64,000 nucleotides of DNA from Guillardia theta CCMP2712 (lineage: Eukaryota; Cryptophyceae; Pyrenomonadales; Geminigeraceae). The stretch spans positions 808,587-872,586 of the forward strand of contig NW_005434661.1 in assembly GCF_000315625.1 (NCBI RefSeq). Direction: 5' to 3'. A model generated the notes under the pieces. The model was not told where the DNA came from, ran no database searches, and saw only the letters and a list, made by a program, of their open reading frames with translations. Each line of letters begins with the position of its first letter. The stretch's first letter is position 1. The position numbers and the translations under genes were made by a program. This document shows positions 21,435-31,796 of this stretch, in pieces.

Positions 21435-22884
21435 ATGGTGTGGGTGCTGGTGGGCGGCGGGAGGCGACTGGAGATCGGGGGGGAAGGAGGAGGAGCGGAG
21501 GAAGGGAGGAAAGGCGACGTGAGGATCGGGAAGTCAGAGGATAATGACGTGGTCATCAGCCATGAATCCGTGTCAAGGCGCCATGCAGTGATAGGATACA
21601 GTGACAGAAAGAAGGCGGTGTGGTTGGAAGACGACTCCTCCAACGGCACTTGGGTGAATGGCGAGAAAGTAGAGAGAGATCGAAGGATTGAGCTTGCAAA
21701 CGGATCAAAAATTAGGTTCGGAGAGCATGATGAAGCCTACGTCTTGGAGCTTGTGGACAAGTCCGAGGGGACCAAAGAGTTGCTATCAAGACTGGAAGGG
21801 TATGGGGATGAAGACGCGGAGGAGGATGAGCCGGACAGCGATGAGGAGGGGAAGTCAAAGGTCAAAAAGCCTGCCGCCAGACGAGAATCCTCCTCTAGGT
21901 CTCGATCACCGATCAGAAGAAGGTCGCGTTCTTGGGAAAGGAGATCCCGCTCTCCAGCAAGTCGATCTCGGGACAGGAGGAGGTCTCGATCCCGGGACAG
22001 GAGGAGGTCTCGTTCTCGGGACAGGAGGATATCTCGATCTCGGGACAGGAGGAGGAGTCGATCTCGGGACAGGAGGAGGAGTCGATCTCGGGACAGGAGG
22101 AGGAGTCGATCTCGGGACAGGAGGAGGAGTCGATCTCGGGACGGGAAGAGGTCTCGATCTCGGGATAGGAGGAGTCGTTCAAGGGATCGAAGGTCCTGGT
22201 CACAAGAACGGAGAAGGTCCCGATCGCGAGGCTCAATGGATGGAGGAGAGGATGAGAGCAAGAGCAAAGAACCAGCGGGAAACTTGCGCACAAGTGCAAA
22301 CACCGTGCAAACACATGCTGGGGGAGGTAACCCTTGCACGTGGAGCCATGGCGAATTTTCACACAGCAGCAGGTCAACCAAACGTCATGGTGGGAACCAG
22401 CCCAGCATTCAGCCTTGCCTCTGCCTCCCAAAAGCGAAAACTTCTGTCTGACATATCCGGCTCTCCGAGCTCTTTGCTAATGCTGCCTTAGATGGGCCTC
22501 TAAGCCTAAGGAGGAGACGGGCAACAACACTGCAAAATGGACAAGTCTTTCAAGCTCTCTGGGTGATTCACAAGCTCAGGTGTAATGATGGTAGACAGGC
22601 TGCAAGACGAAGCATCTGAACGTCCTGAGCAGGAAAAGTTTCTTAAGCTCATGGGAGGGAAGAAGCCAGGTAAGGGAGGAGACCGTTAAGTGAGATTTTC
22701 GATGGGCATGCCTGACTGCAATGGAGGCAACGAGGCCATGGCAGGTAAGGCGCCGGAAGCCCCTCCAGGAGATCGTGCTAGCTATCGGAACATGCAGCAA
22801 AACCTGGAGAAAGAGTTCGATGAAGCCCTCCGACGTGAGCTGATGCATTTCATTTGTTGCAGTTGGTTGAAAATTTGTCAATAG
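21435..22884 (+). CDS. FHA-domain protein with Arg/Ser repeats and a possible SMAP-like C-terminus
   Basis: A probable nuclear phosphothreonine-binding protein linked to RNA processing. The FHA domain comes first: GKSEDNDVVISHESVSRRHA, then DDSSNGTWVNGEKV with the conserved S-RRH and NGTWVNG residues. An acidic linker follows, then RS repeats of the 8-residue unit RSRDRRRS. The start is placed at 21435 because VWVLVGGGRRLEI looks like the first FHA strand. The first exon frame stops at 22451, but later exons are likely. 22588-22670 encodes RPEQEKFLKLMGGKKP before a GTAAGG donor, and 22746-22884 encodes NMQQNLEKEFDEALRR. Together these resemble the SMAP/KNOP1 C-terminal motif. Joining them needs either an intron ending at about 22491 plus a GC-AG intron, or a sequence error. 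FHA and RS parts are sure; the tail is tentative. Confidence 0.75.
21958..22180 (+). repeat. 24-bp coding minisatellite (RS octapeptide repeats)
   Basis: About nine near-identical copies of a 24-bp unit built on GATCTCGGGACAGGAGGAGG encode RSRDRRRS repeats in the FHA protein. The copies are much closer in DNA sequence than codon constraint requires, which suggests recent expansion. Confidence 0.9.
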
Positions 22885-23313
22885 GAAGCCAAGGAATGGG
22901 GAAATTTGGACTAGGCTAGGGTAGAGCATACATATGTTTTTCAATTAACGTAGAGAAAGATTCAACGTTCATATAAGTACAATGGGCCCAGATACATCGT
23001 CATGGGAAAGAATGTTTATTACCAAAACAAAAATCTCAGCGCAACAGTTTATCCCTACAGCTTCATTTCCCATGCTTTTGCTTCATGCAGTTCATGAAAT
23101 GTACTCTTGCTATATATAACCATTTCGCTACATCTGTTTCGAAATCATATTGAAACATCCGATCTGAAATCCAAAAAGGAATGTGCAACATCAACCACAG
23201 ATTCAAAAGTCAACCAGAAAATTCCAGCATGGCTTCGAGTTCCGATGCCTGGGTGCGACAACTGAATCATGGATGGACTGCAATCAGATCTCCAAAGAAT
23301 GTGGAGGCACAAA
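22885..23313. other. Convergent intergenic spacer
   Basis: The 3' flanks of the FHA gene (+) and of casein kinase 1 (-). AT-rich, no gene seen. Confidence 0.5.
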
Positions 23314-24532
23314 TTATCCTTGAGGCCTTTCAGGCTGGATTGTTTCCTGATACTTCAAAATCGTCCAGTCGAACACATAATCGTACTGGAAGCCTTCTCG
23401 AATGAACAAATCACGGAATAACTTTCTCAAATATCTACAGCAACGTATGAGTATAAAGTAACGCCATCCAGTTATCCTAAGCTTACCCATAATCTGGCTT
23501 GTCATCGAATCTCAAGGCCCGAACATAGTTCAGGTAGGTGGCAAATTCCTGGGGGAAGCCTTTGCCTGGGATTATGTCAGGATTCGAACATGATAAAAAT
23601 CACTAACTCACAGAGCTGCTCCACTTGAGTGCCCATCTTCTTCTCTGAGATCTTCTCATACTTTTGCTTCTTGTTTGCAGCGCGCAATCCTTGCCACGGA
23701 AGGCTTCCACGATTGAAATACATGAGGACGTATCCCAGCGACTCCAGATCATCGCGGCGGCTCTGTTCAATACCCAGATGAGTATTGATGCTCGCATATC
23801 GAGCAGTCCCAGTCAAATTCTTGTTCTCTCGATAGGGAATGTGCTGTGACAAAAAAATAAGCAACAGCTCCGAGAGAAGAGGAGAGTGAGTACCTGATGT
23901 GTCTTGGGGTCGCGATACTTCTTTGCAAGACCGAAATCGATAATGTTGACCTGGTTTGCCTTTTTTCCTAGGCCCATAAGGAAGTTGTCAGGTTTGATGT
24001 CACGATGTATAAAGCTCTTGGAGTGCACGAATTCTATACGACTAAACAAAGTATCAATGTGATATCCCAAAAACAAAAACAAAAACAAAAATACCTCAAC
24101 ATTTGCTCCGCCAACATCAGGACAGTTTTCAAACTAAACTTTCTCGAACAGAAATTGAATAGATCCTCTAAACTTGGCCCAAGGAGGTCTATGACCATGA
24201 CGTTGTAGTCGCCCTCCACTCCATACCAACGAACGCTGGGAAGGCCTACTCCCCCTTGAAGAATCTTGAGTACCTTGGATCTGCACACCAAGAAAAATGA
24301 GACAAGTCGCAATGTAAGCGACAAGAATTACTCATAAAGGAGCTGTGGGTGCTTGCTTTTGACGCTTTCCAACTTGATGGCAACTTCTTCGCTCGTCGAA
24401 ATGTTTGTTCCTGAACGAAACATAAGCGATTACACAAAAGCATATATTCAAATCACCGAGAAAAATATCTCCAAATGAGCCGCTTCCTATCTTTCGCCCA
24501 ATTCTGTACTTATTTCCAACTCGAAGCTCCAT
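23314..24532 (-). CDS. Casein kinase 1 (delta/epsilon type) Ser/Thr kinase, about eight exons
   Basis: A cytosolic/nuclear monomeric protein kinase of the CK1 family. Exon 1 (24457-24532) gives [20 protein letters not shown] with the glycine-rich loop. Following exons give [16 protein letters not shown] (catalytic Lys), [36 protein letters not shown] (catalytic loop), [14 protein letters not shown] (DFG motif), the CK1-specific [15 protein letters not shown] in place of APE, and [20 protein letters not shown]. The last exons give [18 protein letters not shown] and [12 protein letters not shown] before the TAA at 23314-23316. The protein ends almost at the kinase domain, so the regulatory tail of animal CK1 delta is essentially absent. 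Introns are about 40-60 nt. One contains a run of TTTTTG repeats next to its splice site. Confidence 0.93.
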
Positions 24533-27200
24533 GTTTCAATCCAGGAAATATGAACTATAGGCCTGGACCAATTTGTCTGTTTGTCACCAGTAGTGGCTAA
24601 GCCAGCCTGCGACCCTTGTCACGGGTCGCTCAAGTCCTGCGATCAGATTTCTGACTCAGGTTGTACAGGTCTGAATTTGATTGAGTTTCCAGCCTAAAAG
24701 AAACAATCAAAATCAGTATCGCTTCACAAGCTTTGAGAGATTCAAATTCGACGAAAACGTTCAACATACTGCAATACTTTCAACTTTGTATTTGAAAGCA
24801 CACAACAGGTATCAAACATTTCTATCTACAATGAAACAAATTCTGTATACGACTAGCTTGCAAAGGTGCAACTGAAGAGCCGCGAAAACATTTCATGCAA
24901 TCTCAATGCCATACAAATTCAATATTTGGCGATGTAATGATTAGATCATGCATCACCAGGATTGATTCTCATATCGAAAACTATTCTGAGTTGGTTATCT
25001 TCTCAAAAACGCTGAGAAACCTTCTCTTCACGATGCTGATATCAATGCAAGCCGAGAAACCGCTCAAACCACACACTCAGCCAACAGGCAAGCAGGCGAG
25101 ACAAAAGAGATGAGAACACGAAGAACAAGTGAGAGAAACAATCTACTTGATGCAGACTATGAAGTTCAATCAAACTAGATCACTTTCAGCGATGACGAGG
25201 CTTGAGGAAGCCAAGTCAGACTCTCCTCTCTCTCTTCCCGCGCATGCGCAACCGCTGGAAGACGCGGTGGCGGATGTGCACCCACCCCCACCCATGAACC
25301 TGTCGATTGCTGAAGAAATAAGGGGTAGCTGCTACATAATTGGTTGTCACCACCGGTCCTGTATGATGAAAATTTAGTATCAAGCACCAGTACTCGCTGG
25401 AAGTGATCATCTATCTAGTGGGGTACCATCACAAGAGGGGTAGTCAGAAGGTCAGGTAGGACCGTCGGCGTCGTAGGAGGTCCTATACTCCCCACATAGC
25501 GCGATACAACCTGCTAATAAGGTCAGATATGACAAGGTCATAGGAAATGTTATTACAATTGTAGGAGCTCAATTCTAGATATGCATAAGACTTGGTACTA
25601 GGAAAGAGCCTACCAAGAAGTGAGTAGGTGGCAACAGAATGCGATATTAGGGATCCACACTGTAGAATCAGTTCAATGATTCAAATATTGCTTTGTAAAT
25701 TCCATTTTTAAACAAAAAATTCAAAACCTTTAGGAATTTGGAATAAATCAATAAAACAATTACGGGGTATTCGACAGAAACGCGCAGATTGTTTCGTTTC
25801 ACAGACCTAAAACCTGAAGTATTTTAAAGGATACTCTTCTATGCCTTCACGGGTCCAAACAGGGCAATGTCATGTAAAGGGGGTGGGTACTATTTGGTAC
25901 CAATTAATAATTATTAATAATAGTTTTATTCTTACGGTACAAAAGTACTTTTGAATCCGACCACCCCACCACTTCCCACTCATTAACCCCCCTAGTTCAC
26001 TCCAACCACCACCCCTACCCCTCTTTGTACGACTAACATTCACCGAAGCTGGTTCTGCCAGTTCTTCGTACAGACGACTAGCCGCTTCCACGAGGTTGCC
26101 GTCAAGGCTCCATCCCACGATTTGATATCCCTTCGAGATAACTTGTCCTATACGAAGATTGCAAGGAAGCCCCAACAGAGAACGGACTGTTTCAACATGG
26201 TGCATGAACGATGTGGGCTTCTGAGCTGGCATGGGCGTCCGCGGCGTGCTGGAAAGGCCAGATTGATTGGCGGGAAAATAGTACCAAGTATAGCAGTTTG
26301 TACGGGGGCGTACTACGGTACTTCAGCAATAATTGTTTGTAAAATGGAATGTAACTTAAATTAGTACCGAAATAGATATTTTTATAATGTTAACAATAAT
26401 TTAATAGGCGTTACTATCCATATAATTTGTACTATCTGTCTAATTGTCCTACATCCATATATTTCTGCGCGTTTATGTCGAATTCCCCAAACAATTACCC
26501 TTGATTCGAAAATATCTTCTTGAGACAGCCAAGCGGTATGAATTAGCAGAAATCTGTACTATATTATCAGTATTGACAAAAATTATAGCCAAATTATGAT
26601 AGAAATACTTATATAAAATTACTTAATCTGGTTTGAATCTGTACCAGCATTTCCTCTGTGTTCGGATGCTTAAGAATTTTAAAATAAAAAGAAATCTTTA
26701 TGGAAAAGAAATTGTCTTCAGTAAAATCGACGGTGAGAATATTGGCTCAAATATGTGTTTACTACTGTGCAACATTTGAAAGAAATGCAGAGTTTATGAA
26801 GAGGAAACCTCTTGTGAATATAAAAGCTCTCAGACAGGATAAAAACCGAATCATAAAACTTTATAACTATTATTCAAATTGTCCCAGACGTCTACGTACC
26901 TGAAAAAAAAAAGTGTTGAGAACCTTTTTAAATATCACCGTACAAAATTTGACGATAGTTTTGTACTGAAGATTTTAGATATCTTTACAAAATCATCCAG
27001 AAAGTAGTACCAGAGAAACCCCCATTCCTAACAGGATGGCACGGAGCTGTTAATCGAAGTAAAGCCAAAGAAGTGAACGGTTTAATCCGTTACAGATCAA
27101 CAAACTACGGCCGTTACCACAAAATAACTGCAGGGCCGCCAATGTCGTAGGTGGGGGGAAAGGAAAGAAGCGAAAAAGCGGTGGCAGTGGGAGGGAGAGG
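24533..27200. other. Long AT-rich intergenic stretch
   Basis: At 2.7 kb this is the longest gene-poor stretch in the window and the most AT-rich. It carries scattered GTACC/GGTAC words and a C-rich patch near 25960-26030. The only frame of note is the 120-residue one at 25870-26232, described separately. Confidence 0.55.
25870..26232 (-). CDS. Possible small ORF or gene fragment, unknown
   Basis: A 120-residue frame inside the AT-rich spacer. The first 55 residues look protein-like (MHHVETVRSLLGLPCNLRIG, then DGNLVEAASRLYEELAE). The rest is low-quality and ends in sequence resembling the surrounding GTACC-rich DNA. It may be one exon or a decayed gene fragment. I recognise no family. Confidence 0.25.
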   Translation of the reverse strand: MPAQKPTSFMHHVETVRSLLGLPCNLRIGQVISKGYQIVGWSLDGNLVEAASRLYEELAEPASVNVSRTKRGRGGGWSELGGLMSGKWWGGRIQKYFCTVRIKLLLIIINWYQIVPTPFT

Positions 27201-29307
27201 ATGGTAACAGTCAGCATGGGTCGGAACGAAGCCCATTGTCACCAGGAGCCGATGAGCTCCTTTCTTGTTTGGTTGACCATTGTTTCTGGTATGGGAGGGT
27301 TCCTTTTCGGAATCGATACAAGCAACATATCCGGAGCGCTCAAGTTCATCGAGGAGGAGTTCCATGTAGACTCGGCCTTAACAACCGCCATCATTGTTTC
27401 GGGTACTATCGCAGGTTGTGTTCCTGCCACGGTGGCTGCAGGTTGGCTTGGTGGTACCTTCGGACGGAAGCCAACTTTAACGATGTCCAGCATTCTGTTC
27501 ATAGTCGCAGCCGGCATCATGTCCCTTGCTGCAAACATACCAATGTTGGTTGGCGGTCGCATTGTTGCTGGCTTTGCAGTTGGTATAGCCTCTTGCACCG
27601 TGCCGGTTTATCTGGCGGAAACGGCTCCAACATCTCATCGAGGGGCCATAGTGACTTGCTATGTGGTGTTGATTACCTTCGGTCAAGCAGTGGCGTACAT
27701 GATTGCGTATCTCTTCGCTATGATTCTTCCACAATCTTATGAATGGCGGGCTATGCTGGGTACTTCAGCCATCCCTGCTCTCTTCATGTTGCTCGGGTTG
27801 ATCCGCATGCCTGAAACACCGCGGTACCTTGTCTTGCAGGGGAAGGACGAGGAGGCACGAAGAGCGCTCGTCACAATAAGAGGTCATGAGAATGTAGACG
27901 AAGAGCTGATTGAGATAAAAGAAGTGTGCTTGAACGAAGGTCAGGAAAGCGTGCGAAGTCTGTCTAGCAAGGGACTCAGACGGCACCTTCAGGTGGGAGT
28001 GGGATTGCAGGTAATGCAGCAGTGCCTGGGGATCAATGCCATCATGTACTATAGCGTCAAGATCATCCATGACTCCGGCTTCACGTCGGGTCATGACGAC
28101 ATCTTCTATTCGATTCCGATCGCGTCCACCAACTTTCTTTTCACTTTTGTTGGTCTCTTCCTAATTGACGTGACAGGGAGGTGAAGCAAGCTTTATGCAC
28201 TCTTGCTCAGATGGTAATACCTTTTTTCCAGGAGAAAGCTCTTGCTAGGATCCTTGATTGGAGCTACAATATCTCTCTTTGGGCTTGCTGCCTATTTTTC
28301 TTCCATGTCCGCTTCTTCGCCGCGGATTACTCCTCCAGACCAGATTGTCAACCTCTGCCAGCAGTATCAGAATGTAAAAGCTGCAGCATTTTGCCACCTG
28401 AATGTGCTAACATGTTTCTTCATCAGTGTTACGATTGCACGCGGGACTCCCAGTGTGGTTTTTGCTATTCCGGAGAGCAAGCTGTTTGCTCCCCTGGGAA
28501 TCTTGACGGGCCGCTCAATGCAACTTCATGTGATCGAGTCACTTGGTCGTACGACGCTTGCCCTTCCTCGAAAGCATGGGTTGCTATACTACTGGTCCTA
28601 TTCATCGTCAGGCTTCCCTTGTTCCACGGCATGACTGTATTTCAGGTCATGCTCTACCTTGCTTTCTTCGCCTCAGGGATCGGGCCTGTACCCTGGACAG
28701 TCAATTCAGAGATCTACCCGCTTTCCGTCCGATCGCAAGCGAATTCTCTTGCGACTGTTGCAAACTGGACAACAGGTGATACGAGCTCCCGCCCTCACGC
28801 GGCTCAGAGGCTCATGGTTTTATCGCAGACCTCCTGGTGGGTTCCTTCGCCTTCCCCATACTCCTTGAGTACCTCAGCGCCTCCATCACTTTTGGGATAT
28901 ACGGATGCGCAGGTGAATCGAGACGAATGTGACAGACGAGATTTGATGGAAATCCAGGGATCATCGGGATTGCGTTCACTTACTTATCACTGCCCGAAAC
29001 AGCTGGGAAATCGTTGGAAGAAATCCAGGTATCGAAAATTTCCAGGACAAAGAGCGTATGTAGGAGTGAATTTCAATCTGCAGGAATATTTCTCGTCTTC
29101 CGAGAGGTGGACCGACGTTCGTCGTAAATCGTCGCATGTCAGTGATTCTTCACTATGTTTTCATTTTCTCTGAATGCTACATTCCAGTCCCCGCTTTTGC
29201 ACAATGACCAACTCAACTCCAAGACGGACACCCATGAGGAAGATGAAGATGAATGCGCTGAACTTTCAGTGGCAAAAGAAGAGCTGATTGTTGAAAATGA
29301 AAGATAG
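27201..29307 (+). CDS. Proton/myo-inositol symporter-like MFS transporter (SLC2A13/HMIT type), about seven exons
   Basis: A 12-helix sugar-porter MFS protein, probably importing myo-inositol with protons. Exon 1 (from 27201 or the second Met at 27216) carries GMGGFLFGIDTSNISGAL, FGRKPTL, VGGRIVAGFAVGIASCTVPV, PETPRYLVLQGK and QQCLGINAIMYY, all standard sugar-porter signatures. Later exons give DVTGRRKLLLGSLIG. An extracellular Cys-rich loop follows (CYDCTRDSQCGFCY and further Cys), characteristic of the HMIT branch, then WTVNSEIYPLSVRSQANSL and SLPETAGKSLEEIQ. A final acidic exon ends at 29305-29307. Introns are short; one at about 28610-28648 is only 39 nt, a multiple of three and free of stops, so it could be retained harmlessly. 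The family assignment rests on the loop and the WTVNSEIYP motif. Confidence 0.88.
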
Positions 29308-29957
29308 TTATCGTACAGCCTGCTACACCGTGCCGGTGACCGTACCGTACTGTAACGGCCGCGGTGACTTAGCCGGGCTCAGGGCCGTACGCCGCCCGCC
29401 GGCCGACTGTGCCGCAGCCGCCGGCCCGGCGGGCCACGATGCCACCGTGACGGTCCGTCCGGGCCCGGTACCGTCGGACTCTGCAACTTTGAAAGTATCG
29501 GAGTTTCAAGTTTCAACGTCAAAGTTTCTTAGGTCAAAGTTTCGCAAATTTCGTGTTAGCTCCGAGGCGGACTTCTTTGCAACCTGCGGCCGCGCATGCT
29601 CCCCTCCCCCCTCCCCTCCGTTGACTGATCGACGTCCTCCGCCCTGCCCGCGTGCCCCTGCAGCAGCTCGCTCCTCCTCTCCTCGTTCCAACGACCTGCT
29701 CCGTTGCTTCCCTTGCAACTCTCACCAACTTGATCGTTTCAGGCACCATCCTCCATCCATCTGTACTGAAACCGCACGTGCACTCTGCTTTCAAGGAAGG
29801 GAGAAAGGGTCGGTATAGCTCGTCGATTCTTCGACGTCACTAGTGTTGCTCCTCTTCGTCCTCCCTTAACCTTCTCATCCTTCCACTCCTCCACCCGAAG
29901 TTCCCCCTGCTCCTCGACTGCTCACTCTACGCCCCTTCCCCGCTCGAACAAACTGCA
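29308..29957. other. Intergenic with GC-rich island B
   Basis: 29325-29490 is a GC-rich block with many CCGTAC, GCCGGC, CCGTGACGG and GGGCCC words, lying directly behind the symporter stop. The remainder is the presumed promoter and leader of the next gene. Confidence 0.6.
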
Positions 29958-31628
29958 ATGTCAAGCACGCAAAGCAACGGCACGTCCTCCAAGGACACGT
30001 GGTGTTTCGGGAAGCAGTCAGTGACAGATGCCATTGAGGCTGTGAGGAACGGACAGATGGTGATTGCCTTCCTCTCGTTCCTGTTACTCCATGCTCACCT
30101 TGTTTGTGCGCCTGGCAGGTCATTGTGGTCGATGACGAAGATCGCGAGAACGAGGGAGATTTGATCATGGCGGCAGAGAAAGCAACAAAAGTATGCAAGC
30201 TACATGTCAGTTTGCATGCAACACTGACGTTTTTCCGAACAGGAGACCATTGCCTTCATGATCAAGCACACTTCCGGGGTGATATGCTGCGCCATTGAGG
30301 GGTGAGGAGGCGGAGAGAGCAGGCAGGGGCTGACAAGCAGGACGACAGGGAACGAGCTGTAGATCTCCAGCTCCCTCAGATGGTTGAGAAGAACGAGGAC
30401 GCCAAGTAGGAGCAGGAGACAGTTCATGCGACATGCGGCTGACGCGCGTGCGCAGGTGTACTGCCTTCACCGTCTCTGTCGACCTTCGGCATGGCATCAC
30501 GACGGTAAGATGCGCCTCCTGCCACTTCCCCCTCCCTTCCACTTCTTCCCCCTTTCCTCCTCTTCATCCCTCTCCCCTCCCTTCTCCTCTTTTCACTTCC
30601 TGCTTGACTTCCCAATTCCTCTCTTCTTCCTTGTTCTCTCCCCTCCCTTCCGCTCCCCCACCCATATTGTCCATCGTTTGCAACCATCGTCTTACTAATC
30701 GACTTCCTTCAGGGCATCTCAGCTTCCGATCGTGCGGCCACTCTCCGAGGTTTGCCCTCTTAAAGTGCCACATCTCCTCTCCCTAATACCTGTCCCTCCT
30801 TCCTGAAGTCACCTCCTTCCCTTCCTCCCTGAAGTCTCCTCCTCCTATCTCTCTCTCTCCTCCACCTTCCCCTCCTCCTCCTTCTCCTCCTCCTCCTTCC
30901 CTGCTCCTCCTGACCCTTCTTGTCAGCTCTGGGGAGCAAGGAGAGCAAAGCAAGCGACTTCACCAGACCCGGTCACATCTTTCCGCTTCGGGGAGTTCCA
31001 GGAGGAGTCCTCTCGCGCGAGGTGTCTACTCCTCTTGTCTTTCATCCTTCCTTCACCTTTCTCCTTCCTGCTCCCCTCTCCTCGTCCCTCCTCTACTTTG
31101 CTTCCTCATCGTCATTCCATCACTTTCACCATCTCCTCTCCTCTCCCTCTCCTCTCCCTCTCCTCTGCTCTCCCTCTCCTCCTCACTGCAGATTTGGCAG
31201 GGACACACTGAGGCATCGATCGACCTTTCCGTCCTCGCCGGGTAAAATTCGCAGCTGTTCTCCACCAAAAGTACTGACTATCTTTCAGCTGCACTCCGGC
31301 CGGCGTCCTCTGCGAGATTGTCACTGAAGATTGCTCTGAGATGATGCGCGTACCGGAGCTGAAGGTCTTTGCGAAGAAGGTGAGGAAGAGCGGAGGAGGA
31401 AGGGAGGGAGGGCGGGAGTGAGAGCGGACGACGAGCAGCAGGGAAGAAGGGGAGGGACTGAATGGGAGGAAAAGGGGAGAATAGGAGAGAGTGGGGGAGA
31501 GGAAGGGAATGGAGGAGGAGGAGACTGCGACAGGAGGAGCTGACGACCGATCTCTCCAGCATTCCCTTGTTTTCACTTCAATCCAAGACCTCAAGATGTA
31601 TCGCCGCAGTCTTGACGCAGCAAACTAA
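29958..31628 (+). CDS. RIB3: 3,4-dihydroxy-2-butanone-4-phosphate synthase (riboflavin synthesis), about eight exons
   Basis: Converts ribulose 5-phosphate to DHBP plus formate, the four-carbon precursor of riboflavin. Exon 1 (29958-30059) ends SVTDAIEAVRNGQM. Exon 2 (30119-30190) gives IVVDDEDRENEGDLIMAAEK with the metal-binding DEDREN motif. The next exons give ETIAFMIKHTSGVICCAIEG, LQLPQMVEKNEDA, CTAFTVSVDLRHGITT, GISASDRAATLR, SKASDFTRPGHIFPLR, QGHTEASIDLSVLAG, and PAGVLCEIVTEDCSEMMRVP up to the stop. Together they cover the whole single-function RIB3/RibB domain. No GTP cyclohydrolase II part follows, unlike the fused bacterial and plant enzyme. No targeting leader is evident at this start, so a cytosolic enzyme is suggested unless an upstream exon was missed. 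Confidence 0.9.
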
Positions 31629-31796
31629 TGATTGCGCTTCTTATATTCCTCATCGTTACCCTCCTCCTCCTCCTCCTCCTCCTCCTCCTTAACCCCCCTC
31701 CTTCCTCTTGCCTGTTGTCAGGAACCAGGTCCAGTAGCCTGTTGTTTCCGATGATTCCTCGCAATGAAGCTAAAGACTGTTCCCTCGTTTCGAAAT

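Noticed and set aside
21737-22381. Leu/Ser/Arg-rich frames overlapping the RS repeats
   Set aside because: Other-frame readings of the 24-bp coding minisatellite.
22571-22589. 19-nt GT-AG intron in the FHA gene
   Set aside because: Too short to splice, and it gives the wrong frame; a longer GC-AG intron or a sequence error is likelier.
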